From assembly GCF_000237925.1 (NCBI RefSeq), contig NC_031499.1:7446195-7510194 (forward strand): a stretch of DNA of 64,000 bases. Direction: 5' to 3'. The notes beneath the pieces were generated by a model. That model was not told where the DNA came from. It was given only the letters and a program-made list of their open reading frames with translations, and ran no database searches. The stretch comes from Schistosoma mansoni. Taxonomy: Eukaryota; Platyhelminthes; Trematoda; Strigeidida; Schistosomatidae. Position 1 is the stretch's first letter; each line of letters opens with the position of its first letter. Shown piece by piece: positions 46,251 through 58,900 of the stretch. The translations under genes were made by a program, and so were the position numbers.

Positions 46251-46685
46251 TTAAGTTGATAAGTGAATAATTAACAAGGTCAAAACGTGACTCAATAGAA
46301 ATGGATAAATTGGCCTGTTCAGAAGCTAGAATAAGGTATATAGTCTAAACATGGTAACCGACACTATAAACTGAGTATTTTTTTCATAGATATAATTTCA
46401 TTCTTCTAATTAATAATCAAAATGAGTGTATAAATCAATACATCGACGAGCGTCATTTTGACTAGAGTTGTTGTCGTATTTTGAGGTTGATAAATCTTCA
46501 ATTGTACCAGTCTGGGTGTTGTTACTTCGTGTTTTTGGAAATGAAGTGGTTCCTAGTTTTATTTTTCAAATATAAGTATTAAAAGATTTTGACACCATAA
46601 TTTGTGGCAAACAGCAAGAATAAATAGTAATATTACACAAAACTAGTGTAAATTATCTCGTATACAATAATCTATGAGGTTTATA
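46251..46685. other. Non-coding spacer
   Basis: Nothing recognised. Confidence 0.35.
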
Positions 46686-46689
46686 TTAA

Positions 46690-46835
46690 CTGGGTTCGAA
46701 TCTCACGAGGCGAGATCGTGGATGCCCACTGCCACCGAGGAGTCCTACAGTAGGACAAAACGGGGTTCCATGGCTTCCAGGTTTTCTAATGGTGGTCTAG
46801 CTTCAATTGACTAATGATTTTAACCATATTATATT
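46690..46835 (+). mobile_element. HHR-B, 5'-truncated
   Basis: Starts at the B box (gggttcgaatctcac). Core accgagga, acaaaacgggg: mutated. Confidence 0.7.
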
Positions 46836-47062
46836 AACTCTGTCAAAAAAGTGATTGAATTCAGTATATGATAGGTAAGAGTGTCAGTTAATTAATTAGT
46901 TAGTCATAACTAGTGTATAGCTTGATATACATTAACCAGTTGATGTCGTGGTACTCTACATCAGTACACTGAAATAAAATTAACAAAATCCACAGTAAAT
47001 CCGTTGAAATAGCAGTAATACTAATATTAGTAACAATAGCTCAACAATAAGATATCTCTAAC
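46836..47062. other. Non-coding spacer
   Basis: Nothing recognised. Confidence 0.35.
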
Positions 47063-47275
47063 AGTTGAATTCACGAGTCGATTTAGGCTAAACTACTATT
47101 GAAAACCTTGAAGCATTGAATGACCGTTTCTTCCCAGTATGGAACTTCTCAGTAGTAAGTATCCACGATTCATCACATGGTACTCGAACCAAGTACCTTC
47201 ACTTTCGCGCTCACGAACGCTTAAACTCTAAATCGTTAAGCTGATAATCTCCACAAATCACCTCACTTATAATAA
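47063..47275 (-). mobile_element. HHR-B divergent copy
   Basis: 3' block, hammerhead (ccgtttcttcccagtatgg on the plus strand, mutated) and tRNA-like block. Confidence 0.65.
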
Positions 47276-47336
47276 AATATTTGACATTAAGAATAATAAA
47301 AAAATTACATATGTAAAAGTTCCATTCATTGAACTT

Positions 47337-47398
47337 GAAGTAAATTCAACATTTTAGCTAAGTTATCTGGTTCAAGCTTTTTTCAAGAAATTATGATC
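47337..47398. repeat. Half-site of the 29.6-kb palindrome
   Basis: cttgaagtaaattcaac and ctggttcaagcttttttcaag match one arm and loop of the palindrome at 29571-29680. Confidence 0.6.
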
Positions 47399-47409
47399 AA
47401 TCAATCAAA

Positions 47410-47870
47410 ACATCATAAGCAAAGATGGATAGTAGCTAGCAGTGGAATGCAGGACGCGCATTTCGTCCTATTTTCGACTCGTCAGCTGGATGTACCAACA
47501 AGCGACTGACCAATTGCATTCCTAAATAACAATGGAAAGATACAAGTATACAACACAAAGTGAATATAACTTCACCCGATTGCACAAGCAGGTCGCTATC
47601 AGGACACAGTAGCTAAGTGGATAACGTGATGGCGTTTCAAGTAAACCGTACTGGGTTCGAGTCCTAGAGTGAACATTAACAAGTCTGAGATGCAGGTACA
47701 TGCGAATGACGTGTCGCAGATAAAACGAAACACGCGTCAAACTGGATTCCAGAGCTAGTCACTATCCATCTTCGCTTATAAAGCTTGTGACTTCAGGCAA
47801 TATCGGAGCAGTTCGCACAGAATGCAAATATAAAAGACTGATCAATTGTAGTTCTAAACACATCATTGAA
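47410..47870. mobile_element. SmA inverted pair, one good hammerhead core
   Basis: The minus hammerhead at 47447-47491 has CTGACGA (47479-47485), GAAA (47461-47464) and GUC (47453-47455), with one mismatch in stem I. The plus copy (about 47510-47870) uses the variant 5' block and has a scrambled core (gaatgacgtgtcgc). Confidence 0.75.
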
Positions 47871-47872
47871 AA

Positions 47873-48035
47873 GAAGGGGTTTTTTTGGAGATTTCAATAT
47901 TTTCATAGTTGGAATCATGAGTCAATTGAAGCTAGACCACCATTGGAAAACCTGGAAGCACTGGCCGGCTATTTCGTTCTATTGTGGGACTCCTCAGCAG
48001 TGTGATCTCACCTCGCGAGATCCAAGCAAACAATA
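47873..48035 (-). mobile_element. HHR-B, truncated copy
   Basis: 3' block and hammerhead. On the minus strand the core is CUGAGGA, GUCCC, GAAA; stem II is weakened (agaac in place of aggac) and the triplet is gcc. Confidence 0.75.
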
Positions 48036-48249
48036 TCAACCGATTCTTTTATTTTATTGTTCTTTTTTAACAAAAAGAAAAAACACAAATTTAATACAAA
48101 CAAAAACAAGTATTTAATAAACACGTAAATAATCCAATTAACAAATCAATATACAGTTCACTATAGTAAATAAATAAATATAATGACACGACTGTGTTCA
48201 TGGATCTGTGTAAAATTGGGATAAGTTTCTAAGATATATTCACACGGAA

Positions 48250-48490
48250 TTCCTAGAGATTGTTATTGTTTACCTATCTACCTATCATTCTATCGATCTA
48301 TCTACATAGCTATCTCTCTATCTACCTACCTCCCTATCTTTCTTTCTCTCGCTATATATATATATATATGTATATTTGGTGGAGTTTTGTTCTCTAAACT
48401 CAGAGAAAAAACGCCACCAAGATCATCCACCTGAACTGCAAATCTCCACCATCTCAAGATATATATGTATATATATTTACTAGATACTCC
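48250..48490. repeat. TATC/TACC and TA tracts around a short repeat
   Basis: Degenerate (TATC)n at 48270-48340, TA runs at 48353-48370 and 48460-48475, and between them a GC-richer segment (ccaccaagatcatccacc). The predicted minus-strand frame here reads through microsatellite and is not a gene. Confidence 0.6.
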
Positions 48491-48627
48491 AAAGTTGAAG
48501 TTTTTTTCTTTTCCCATAATCCAGTATCTAATAGTTGATTTTATTGAGAGAAAAAAGGGAACAACAAGCATTAAACAATATACTATTTCATAGTACATAT
48601 TACCTGTTATTATCGCGTGGAGATTGA

Positions 48628-49122
48628 TGAATGGTAACTTTTGAGAACTATTTATGGACCAATATGATGCATATATTGCCTATTGTATAATTGTTAAGTA
48701 ACTTAACTGTTCATATTCATATCCATCTTATTATGAGCTTTATTTTGATCTATAGACTATTATCATACGATTTACCATTCTTGAGTTATCCCTAGTTCAT
48801 TAATTACTGTTCTCCCTATTCACACCCACATTTGGCCACATCTTGTACAAATATTATTTTCTATTTTATGGTACAATGTGGTCTGTTTTGTTTGGTATAT
48901 AAACCCAGTATGTTTGTGAATAATGATTCATATTGTAGAGGCTATTATTGGTGTTCTGAACTTAACTGGCATGGCTAGGCGGAAAGCAGGACTGACAAGT
49001 GCTCTAGACAGCTCATACGGCTTTTTTGTATCATTGGTCCGATCGATAAATCACTGCTCTTCAATTGGCGAGAATCATCATGTCATACATTAACAGGGCA
49101 TACAGGCACACAAATTATAACA
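48628..49122 (+). mobile_element. LTR-A, longest copy
   Basis: From tgaatggtaacttttgag to aattataaca, about 495 bp with TG and CA ends. It has all family blocks including the TATA box (ggtatataaacccag). Flanking pentamers (attga and tttac) do not match, so a target duplication is not visible. Confidence 0.65.
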
Positions 49123-49569
49123 TTTACATGTGGAAATAATAAAAACAAAATGGCCATTTTCTATTTCAGAAACTGTATAACACAAAACTAAGAAAGAGTT
49201 ATTTATATTTATTGTGAGAAGTTCTAAAGTATTTACATGAATACTCATTCATAGCCTTCAATAGTAAATTTGTGCCTTCAAGTGTGTCCTGCATTCTGAA
49301 CTGTCTTCTAGATTGGCTTCTAAGTATTCTGCCTATGCTGTACTTTTGATGGATTAAAAACTCTTATGTCTATCAAACAATTGTTGAAACTTCTTTATAT
49401 TACTTACAAACATCCTTGTGAGTAGCATCAACAGCATAATATTTTCATTTGAATATGTCACACTCCAAAATTAAGCTTATATAACTAAATTAACATTGAT
49501 TAATCGACTTGTTAAAATAAGTAGTATAAATAAATTTAATCAAAAATAAACCAAAACAATCACCATATA
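49123..49569. other. Non-coding spacer
   Basis: Nothing recognised. Confidence 0.35.
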
Positions 49570-50135
49570 GAATTATATGTGAGGTGAGGAACGGCAAAGC
49601 GAGAGCAGCATATTTACAACTGAAGAACATCTGGAACTCAAAACAATTGTCAACCGACACCAAGATCAGAATTTTCAATAAAAATGTCAAGACAGTTCTA
49701 CTGTATGGGGCGGAGACGTGGAGAACTACGAAAGCCATTATCCAGAAGATACAAGTGTTTATTAACAGTTGTCTATGCAAGATATTTCGGATCCGTTGGC
49801 CAGACACTTTCAGCAACAAGTTACTGTGGGAGACAACAAACCAGATTCCAGCGGAGGAAGAAATCAGGAAGAAGCGCTGGAAGTGGATTTGACATACTTT
49901 GAGGAAATCACCCAATTGCGTCACAACACAAGCCCTCACATAGAATCCTGAAGGTCAACGGAGAAGAGGAAGACCAAAGAACACATTACGCTGAGAAATA
50001 GAGACAGACACTAGAAGAATGAACAAAAACTGTATAGAACTAGAAAAGAAAGCCCAGGAAGAATGGGTTGGAGAATGCTGGTCGGCGGCCTATGCTCCAT
50101 TGGGAGTAACAGGCGTAACTAAGTAAGTAACTAAT
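49570..50135 (+). pseudogene. RTE-like LINE, longest C-terminal piece
   Basis: The open frame 49584-49892 reads [71 protein letters not shown] and is cut by a stop in WKWI-stop-HTLR. The remaining C-terminus and the 3' tail follow to 50135. This is the part of the protein downstream of the RT palm, ending in the thumb and the family-specific Cys/Trp tail. Confidence 0.85.
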
Positions 50136-50289
50136 TAAATATTCCAAGAACTCGATAATTCAGAAATAAAAGAGTCTTCTGTATTTAGGAAGAAGATGAA
50201 AGCATTTCAAATAATCAGTGTTCATATTTCTTAAAAAGACGTCCAGACCAACACCAGATAATGATAGTTTATTCAGAATGGAAACTTAA

Positions 50290-50647
50290 GGAAATTAATT
50301 CACTTGGTATTGTTTACTTACATCTTCCGATTGTTGTTTAAGACTACAATTGATCAGTCTCTTGTTGGCATACAAGCAAACAATACTAAGTGAATTAAAC
50401 TTCACCGGAATGCACAAGCAGGTCGCTATCAGGACATAGTAGCTAATTGGATAACGCGATGGCGTTTCAAGCGAAAGGTATCGTGTTCGAGTCCCAAAGT
50501 GAACATGAGCTCTGAGATGCAGTCACATCAGGCTAACGAGTCCCAAATAGGACGAAACGCGCATCCTGGATTCTACTGTCAGCCACTATCCATCTTTGCT
50601 TATAAAGCTTGTGAATTAAAGCTATTTCGAGGTAATACGTACCACAC
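50290..50647. mobile_element. SmA variant copy
   Basis: A minus scrap (50295-50370) precedes a plus copy with A box, B box (gtgttcgagtccc) and hammerhead reading CTAACGA (Ala-type change at an essential G), GAAA and ATC. Confidence 0.75.
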
Positions 50648-52940
50648 ATGTCCGCAACCGACAAAACTAAACTACAATCACAATATCCCCAACAGTAACA
50701 ACAAAAATATACTAACACCACGAGAACACTAACACTAGAACCACATTTGCACAAACATCCTTTACTGTCAACAACCCACGACCTCCATTTTCACTAGATC
50801 AATCAGTTAATCAACATACGATCAATGCACAATGAATGAGTCATTGCTTGACAAAAACTAACCACAACCATGTGTTGTTATGATGAATAAACACTCAAAA
50901 TATGGAGAGGACAATCGTTGCTGATATCCGACCGATCAAGGATACATTCTTGTCAAAATTCCCATCCACGGCAATTCCGTACAACTTATGTATTGATCTA
51001 TCCTCTCAGGAAGCTCAAGGATATTCATTCAGGAGAATTATGACAACTCATAATGTAAGCCGAGACTCTTCCAAAGTCATGAGGCCGATTATCCTGCTAA
51101 AAACCACAGCAACAGTTATCATAAGTACATGGAATGTGAGAGACAGGAAAGACCGATAACATGGCTACCGAAATGAGCAGATACAACTTCAAGGTGCTCA
51201 GAATGATAGAAACCCATTCGACCCAAAATTGACAGATAAAATTAGATTCAGGACAGATGCTACTGCACTCCAGTTACGAAGAGAAAAATGTTTCTCACAC
51301 ACAACGAGTTTCACTGATCATGTCCAAAGGAGCACGAAAAGCACTTTTAGAGTGAGAATCTCATGGATCCACAATCACTCAAAGCAAAAGTGATCACAAT
51401 GAATATTATCCAGCGCCATGCACCTACCATTCATAGCAATGGAGACGATAAACATCAGTTTTACCAGAGGCTGAAGTCGGTCATAGGGAAATGCTCAGGA
51501 AACGGCCTGACCATCCTGATGGGAGAACCAAACGCCAAAGTCGGAATCAACAACACCGGGTACGAAGATATCATGAGACAACATGGACTGACTGGAAGAA
51601 ACGAACGAGAATGACAGATTTGCAAATTTATGTGCATTCAACAAAATGGTTATATGTGGCAACATATTCCCCCACAAATCCATACATACAGCTCAACGGG
51701 TCTCACAGGATTACACTATACAGAACCAGATCGATCGCATTCGCATCACTAAAATATTCAAGTCAGTGGAAAACATGAGAACAAAGAAAGATGGTATAGC
51801 TTCAGATCACCACCTGATGGTTACAAAGATGGAAACGAAGAAAAAAAAAGCACTAGACAACTAGACAAACACCATTGCTAAGGTTCAATACAGAATCCCT
51901 TCGAGATACTGACAAACTCGATCGATTAACGATAGCTCTCAACAACATGTTCCAAGCCTTACAAGATCTGATCAAAGAAGAGGAAACTACTATGGAGAAC
52001 AACTGGAAAGAGATCAAAGAACCACCGACTTTAACACGTCGGGAGGTTCTGGGCCGCAACAAGCATCATCATAAAGAATGGAACTCTATTAAACCCCGGA
52101 CAGCATTCCAGAAATCAAGAACAAGAGGACAGCAATTAACAACAGTTGAACAAGAGCATAGAAAGTCAAGGCAAAAACTGGATATGCAGAAGCAAACAAG
52201 CAAGTGAAGAGGAGCACTAGAGTTGAAAAGCAGAGATGCGTCGAAGACAAAGCAGCAACAGCGGAGAAACTGAAAGAGAAGGAAATATTAGACTATATGA
52301 TAGATTGAAGAAGACAAACCAATCATTGAGACTCAAGATCAGAGGGACAGGTGGGTAGAGCACTTTGAGTAGGTCAGCCCACTGAAGCTACAGAAAGGGA
52401 GGATACCTCATCAGGATACCAAAAAAGAGATCTGGGAAAGTGTGAAAATTCAGCTACAAAGGCATCACACAACTATCAGTACCACGAAAAGTAATTAACA
52501 GAGTGTTACTTAACCAGATGAAAGATTCAGTTGACGTCCAACTTCAAGATCAACAGGCCGGATTCTGTAAGCACTGGTCATTCACAGACCAGATAGTGAC
52601 ACTACGAATTGTCGTTGTGCAATTAATAGAATGGAACTAGTTACTATACATCAACGCCTTCGACTATGAGAAAGCATTTGATAGTGTGTAAAGGGGGACC
52701 TTATGGAACCTCCTACACTAGAGTGTACCTGACAAAATCGTCAATATAAAACGGAATTCATATGACGGACTACACCACAAAGCCTCGCAGATACATTCTG
52801 AGTAAGGACCGCTATCAGACCAGGCTGGCAACTTACCTACTGTCTTTCTCCTGGTGGTTGACTGGATTATGAAAACCTCTACATCACAGGTGAAGCATGA
52901 AATACAATGAACACCTTGCATTCAACTAGACGATTCGGTA
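50648..52940 (+). pseudogene. RTE-like (SR2-like) LINE, 5' half: endonuclease and RT start
   Basis: After a probable 5' leader, the translation yields ISTWNVRD (start of the AP-endonuclease domain, about 51120), then ITMNIIQRHAPTIHSNGDDK, FYQRLKSVIGKCSGNGLTIL, MGEPNAKVGINNTGYEDIM (endonuclease active-site region; the usual GDxN reads GEPN), IASDHHLMVTKM (the conserved SDH), a linker rich in Lys/Arg, and from about 52640 FDYEKAFDSV (RT motif A) and a following NSYDGL-like segment. Multiple frameshifts and stops make it inactive. It is truncated at its 3' end. Confidence 0.85.
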
Positions 52941-53389
52941 ATAGTTTGAGATTTTCAGTCTTATAATTTGATTATCACACCAGAACATTCTCTCCACTAC
53001 TAACCAGATACAATCTCTATGATTCGATTCTGTTCCTAAAATGCAAAATAATCTAGTGGAGATGACGCTTAGACTATACGTAGATGACACAGATGATGAA
53101 TCCAACTTCTAAGGACTTTCAGAAATGTTTTAAACAATGAAATTAGAAATGTGACAATTATCTACTGATGAGATGTTTAGAATAATCCTACTTTTTCAAT
53201 GGTTCATAAATGTAGTCTTTTATTCACAACTCATTAAGTATAGATGAAACATTTACATTGACAAATATCAACTGATTAATTACGATACCAGTTACTCATC
53301 AGTTCTGCATTAAAAATGAACCAATTCGGTACAGATTTATATCCCGTTATAGTTTCTTATTGATACCTCATTATCATGCCATTCTTCAA
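52941..53389. other. Non-coding spacer
   Basis: Nothing recognised. Confidence 0.35.
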
Positions 53390-54395
53390 GTTGCTTATTT
53401 ATATAAAGATTGGTACAAGCGGGCACCAAATATATATGCGACAAACTTCGTCATTTGATATGAGTGCTGGAATATTGCTCGGGCGCCCAAACCTAATCAG
53501 GTGGTTTTATTAGGGGCCCATTACTCCTCGAACCTTTGACACAGAAGTCTAATACACAAGGCAGTGGAGCAACGTTAGGAGATACAGTCCCATGAAAGCC
53601 AATGACCAACAGAAGGTTCATACGCCCATTTGTTCCTTCAGGATTTTGAAGCCCATATGAATCACTTGTTCAGAATCAGAGTTTTTCAACTCCCTTAGAT
53701 GGATCCTCCGTATCGACCAACCTAGTTAAAACGTTGGATATTCGCTTTTTGTCCTCTTAATTTCATAAATAACATTTCTACCTAGAGGAGGTATTGACTA
53801 GAACTTCCTTGGTAGTGGCTGTATATGAGTCGCCTTGTGAGAGCATTTTGATAGGGACAGTGTTATATCTAGAAGCTTAGATTCTTGATATACCGCGTAT
53901 GACGAGCACTCGAACGATAGAATCTTCCAAGTCGCAAGTAAGAAGACTGGAAAAAAGTACTTGTTGGGCAAGAATCAAAATGTACAGAAAATCATGGGTA
54001 TTTATAGATATTGGCGCCTGTTAAATCAGCGTTGGATAGAATCTTTGCAGAAACATCTAGAAAATGCGAAATCACCTGTCACACTATTGATTTGATGTTT
54101 GCTTACACTGCTACTATATTTGGCATGAATCTAGAAACTTCCGGAGCCCCAAGACCATGCCTAACTGTCGTTTTTCTGTACCCCAACCAACCTTGAAGTA
54201 AAGGTCTTACTTGCAATTCGCGCTTTCTCCCTATTGTTCCAGTCGACATGTAGAAGTAGTTGGTCTTATCGAAACCGAGTAGTAGTAGTCATTGACTAGG
54301 ACTTCTTTGGTAGTAGCTGTATATGCATGGCCTTGTGAGAGCATTTTGAGACAGAGAGCAAACTCTTCCCCCTCCGCAGCCATGGCGATTACGAT
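53390..54395 (-). mobile_element. Retroposon-T copy split by an LTR-B insertion
   Basis: Positions 53390-53866 are Retroposon-T from its tail to agagcattttgatagggac. From about 54285 a second overlapping piece (ttgactaggacttctttgg to agcaaactcttccc) continues to its 5' end. About 65 bp are present on both sides of the inserted LTR-B, more than a normal target duplication. Confidence 0.65.
53867..54230 (+). mobile_element. LTR-B copy
   Basis: Starts tgttatatctagaagc and shares gagcactcgaacgatag and caagtcgcaagtaagaag-type blocks with 58901. The right boundary is uncertain because the 3' part diverges from the other copies. The 61-codon frame at 54011 is not supported as a gene. Confidence 0.55.
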
Positions 54396-54955
54396 GTCAT
54401 TTATAATGATAAAACAATAGCACATAGAAATCTCTAATAAATACTTTAATGTAATAATAATAATAATAACAGTAAGAAAACGAATAAGAGTAATAAATTA
54501 TACATGAAAAGAAAAAAACTTAAAAAAATAAATGCATGTTTTTGGAATGTAAATCAAATTGTATGTTTATACAAATACTACTGATATTGTTACATAACAT
54601 GATGATAGTAATATCTGTATATGAGTAGGTTGTTCTTTTGAAGAATCTAGGTTGTTATGAAAAACATCTGCGCCTAGAGGAGATCGACTCCCTCCAGAAG
54701 TTCTCAAAGAGAAGTGAAGTGTTTTGATACATTTTAATTAGTGAGATTGAGATATTATTCTGTCAATGTCCAATGATTGTAAATTTAAAATCTATTGGGG
54801 AGTTCGAAAATTAAAAAAAACAGGTAGAAATTAGTATTAATAGTGAAAGGTGATCTTAGTTTACTACAAGGAATGATCTTATTTGAACGACCACTGACAG
54901 CCAGGAAATAATGGAAATATGTTCTGTCGTAATAAAGGAGACTTCATTAGTCCAT
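54396..54955. other. Non-coding spacer
   Basis: AAT/ATA runs near 54455-54470. Nothing else recognised. Confidence 0.35.
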
Positions 54956-54959
54956 TTAT

Positions 54960-55460
54960 TTATTTATTTAAACACATAAATATTGATACATATGCGCCAC
55001 ACAAATCTCATGTAATTTGTGTGAGGGCTGTGATATTGTCCAGGTGCCCAAATTGAAAAAGGTGTTTTTATTAAGGAGCCACACTCGGAGCCTTCGACCT
55101 AAAAGTATGATCCACAAGGCAGTGGGACATCGTAAAGAGATACAGTCACATGGTAGTCAGTGACCAACGATTGATCCATACATCATTTGTTTCCTCAGGA
55201 TACTGGAGACCATGTGCACCATTGGTTTGCAATCAGGTTTCCTCAACGTCCCTAGGTGGATTCACGGTGTCCACCAACCCGGTTAAAGCGCCGAACATTC
55301 GCTTTTCGTTCTCTCAACTTCATAAACAACAATCCTGCCACGAGAAGGCAGTGAGTAGGACTTCCCTGGCAGAGGTTATATGCACGTGGCCATGTGAGAG
55401 CACTTGGAGAGGGAGAGCTGACTCTCCCTAATCTCGGCCGTACCAGGGCCTTTGGGAGCA
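54960..55460 (-). mobile_element. Retroposon-T copy next to a tRNA-Val-like head
   Basis: Complete body and tail. Its 5' end (ggccctggtacgg on the minus strand) is preceded by a tRNA-like sequence at 55466-55536. No other copy in the window retains this extra piece. Confidence 0.7.
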
Positions 55461-55465
55461 AAGCC

Positions 55466-55536
55466 TAGTTCTGCCCGGGTTCGAACCGGAGACCTTCCGC
55501 GTGTAAAGCAGACATGATAACCATCACTACGATCCT
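55466..55536 (-). tRNA. tRNA-Val(TAC)-like sequence, probable SINE head or pseudogene
   Basis: Minus strand: D-arm tagtgatggttatcatg, anticodon loop TTTACAC (anticodon TAC) in a paired stem TCTGC/GCGGA with one G-T pair, and T arm TCCGG-TTCGAAC-CCGGG. The acceptor stem pairs poorly (AGGATCG against CAGAACT). The intact internal A/B-box region with a decayed acceptor is typical of tRNA-derived SINE promoters. Confidence 0.6.
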
Positions 55537-56575
55537 ATCGTAATGGACCCTACAGCTCTCTGGTATCGTGACGAGAGCTTAAAATTTCGACCATTGAGAT
55601 GGTATCCACCGGTATCTATGTGTTAATTCAAATCGATTTCCAGAATTTCTCAACTATCTTCTAATACTATTATTGGAGGGTGACTGCCTTACACCTGACA
55701 TAGCTTAATTCCACTAGTCCATACTAAGATAAACAAAAAATTAACCAGTGTTTCTTCCGTTTTACCACTTGTTTAACTAACGTCATCCCGTAATGTGAAC
55801 TATGAAAGATTTCAATGGTAGATCTTTGTTTTTGTATGTATAGGGTCAATAATGTTCAGCTGTGAACAGAAGTAATTTAAACTAACACTTTTAAGAGACT
55901 TATTCAAGAATCGTTATTCCCTATTATATACAGTAGCAATAAGTTGACGAAAAGTTTACTTTAGCAATATACAGACTGCCTATAATTATGTCTATCCTTA
56001 ATTATACTTTCTCTATTCCCCATTTTGTTTTTATTAAATGTCAGTTGTAATGGTATGGGATTGAATCGCGTGTAACTGAACTGGAACTCAATGATCTAAA
56101 TACTAAACATTTACTACGAGATCTAAATTATATGTGCTAAATTCCCTTCAGGGTGATCGTTTGTGAGTATTGATTGGAAGACTCACATACTCAAACAAAG
56201 TAGCTTTCAATCAAATTATTCAATTCAATTTACTAATATGTGATCATAGATGTCTTTCAAGCATTTCCCACATATAGTAGAGCAACTGAGTAAGCGAACA
56301 TGAGAGATTAAATAAAAATGGCAAATTGACAAGTGCGACGACTGTGAATCTTCATCGACTAATGTGACTGAAATATGCATTAACTTAAGCCAAGCCACTG
56401 ACCATTTATGACGTGCAGTAGTGACTAGCGTAGTAGGCTACAAATTATGAGAGACCATATCAGGACGTGAAGTCAATTCACGAATTCATTGACTCCCTAT
56501 CTGATCATTGTTGTTAGTTGCAGACTAGCTTGGTTATTATCAGTGTGACAGTTACAATCAGTGGTTAAAGATGCT
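55537..56575. other. Non-coding stretch, 1 kb
   Basis: Nothing recognised. Confidence 0.35.
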
Positions 56576-56579
56576 GATC

Positions 56580-56652
56580 GGTACAGCGCATATATATATG
56601 GTGCCCCTTTGTATCAATATTTATGTGTTTAAATAAATAAATGATTAACAAT
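56580..56652 (+). mobile_element. Retroposon-T tail scrap
   Basis: Only the last 60 bases (gcgcatatatatatggtgcc to ttaaataaataaatg). Confidence 0.75.
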
Positions 56653-56724
56653 ACTATTTCATCTGACGCCCTCAATATTCGTCGTTACTTTCACTGGTGT
56701 GGATATGGCGTGGTTAGCCACTAA

Positions 56725-57240
56725 ATGCCCTAGTACGGTTGAGAGTGGGTAGAGCCGGCTCTCTCTCTCTCGAAATGCTCTCACATGGCCATGCGAATAT
56801 ATAACCTCTGTCAGGGAAGTCCTACTCACTGCCTTCCCGTGGCACCGGTGTTGTTTACGAAATTGAGAGGACGAAAAGCGAGAGTCCGACGCTTTAACCG
56901 GGTTGGTGGACACAGAAAGTTCACCTAGGGGAGTTGGAAAACCCTGATTACAAACCAATGGTGCACATTGGCTCTAGTATCCTGAAGGAACAAATGGCGT
57001 ATGAACCAATCGTTGGTCACTGACTACTATGGGACTGCATCCCCTTACGATGTTCCACTGCCTTGTGGATTGGACCTCTAGGTCGAAGGCTCCGGGTGTG
57101 GTCCCCTAAGAAAACCATATGCTTCAGTTTGGGCACCTGGACAGTATCTCAGCCCTCACACAAATCAAATGAGATTTTTGCGGCGCATATATATCTGGTG
57201 ATTCTTTGCACCAATATTCATGTGTTCAAATAAATTAATG
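56725..57240 (+). mobile_element. Retroposon-T copy
   Basis: Full-length, with (CT)n near 56760 and an open antisense frame 56659-56958. Well preserved. Confidence 0.75.
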
Positions 57241-57584
57241 AATAAATTTACGTTGATGCATATTTGTGTATCCAATCCCACGTCCATGACAAATGAATGA
57301 TTCAGATACTTCAAAATTATTCTAGATACATATTTTAAAGACTGATTTAACTCGTCTAATTACAAACAGTTACTTTTGGTGGTTCAACCTAAGAATACAA
57401 AACTTTTTTTTCTGGACAACATTACTTACGCTAGTTGCCTCATCATGAATGAACTACACAACAGGATATTAACAATGTTCAAATAAATTCTAATAATCTT
57501 TTACAACTATTGGTTACAATGATTTCAATGGATACTCCAAACAAGTTGGCTTTGTTCAGCGGTTCGTGATTTCTTAGATTGATT
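57241..57584. other. Non-coding spacer
   Basis: Nothing recognised. Confidence 0.35.
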
Positions 57585-58055
57585 ATTTTATTTTATTTGA
57601 ACACATAAATATTGGTAGAAAGGAGCGCCAGATACCTATGCGCCGCACAAATCTCATTCGGTTTGTGAGAGGGCTGTGATACTGCACGGGTGACCAAACC
57701 GAAGTAGGTGGTTTTATTAGGGTGTAACACCCGGAGCCTTTGACAGAAAGATCTGATTCACAAGGCAGTGGAGCACCGTGAAGAGATGCGGTCTCATGGT
57801 AGCCGGTGACCAACGATTGATTCATACGCCATTTGTTCCTTCAGGATACTGGAGCCCATGTGCACCATTGGTTTGGAGTCACGGCTATCCAACTCCCCTA
57901 GGTGAACTCGCCGTGTCCACCAACCCAGTTAAAGCGTCGGACTCTAGCTTTTCGTCCTCTCAATTTCGTAAACAACACCGGTGCCACGAGAAGGCAGTGA
58001 GTAGGACTTCGCTGGCAGAGGCTATATACGCTCTCGGCCGTACCATGGCATTTAG
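57585..58055 (-). mobile_element. Retroposon-T copy
   Basis: Tail at 57585; the 5' end has a small internal deletion (tatacgctctcggccg). The antisense frame 57778-58065 is open and is the longest clean version of that reading. Confidence 0.75.
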
Positions 58056-58406
58056 GGGCTCTTAGATTGATACTATGTAATGATTTATCTAACCTATTGT
58101 TATGATATACAATATCATACTTCAAAGTAGAGTATCATTGGGCATACAATATAATTCGCATGAACAGTTTTCTTAACATAACTAACCATACTACTAACTA
58201 CTACTAATAGTAGATTGTTTAGTAAAAAATAAAGTGACATTGGATTCACATAACAACTCAATTCAAAAAATTGTAATACTTACCTTCTTTCGTACACCAC
58301 GCTATAATTAAAAACAGGAAAACATGGTATTTAAGACTGTTCACGATCAATATTACAAGTTATAGTAGAAACATAATAAAAATGACCAACTTCTCAAACT
58401 TAGTCA

Positions 58407-58705
58407 GTCAGTCAGCTACAACGTAGGACCAGGCACATTTATACATCGGTCCAAGTTGCCATACCTCGTTAGCACAACAAGATGAACACCAAATTCATAG
58501 AAGTAGTTAATTTAATGGTGGTAATATATAAGAGAAAGGTTGTGTATAAGGATATAGTATAAGAAGGAAGACATACATAAAGCAATTTTAATCTTAAGGT
58601 TTAAGGGAAGATAAACATTGTATACACCTGCGCCATTGTGATCGATTCTGAGCCATATCACCTAGAGTCTCCAAGCATTGGTTACGATGATCACGCGGAC
58701 CTCAA
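58407..58705 (-). mobile_element. LINE 3' end with TGAC tail
   Basis: Second copy of the 3' end seen at 4508-4800; the (TGAC)n tail is at 58407-58420 and it is 5'-truncated within the last codons. Confidence 0.7.
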
Positions 58706-58900
58706 ACTTACTATTATAAGTAGTAACAGCTTTAATGATAAGTGTATAGAAAAATCTTAAACTTCCTCAAATCATAATTTGGAAATATTTCTATAAATGG
58801 AAAAAAATTAAGGTTCTAATGTTACGCACATGACTTTACAATTTGGATGTAAACAGAGGAACAAAAATGCTATGACAAACAACAGAAACTATTTTGGGGG

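Noticed and set aside
48326-48598. 90-codon minus-strand frame
   Set aside because: Most of it is read from TA and TATC microsatellites.
54011-54196. 61-codon frame with several Cys
   Set aside because: It lies inside an LTR-B copy and has no counterpart in the other LTR-B copies.
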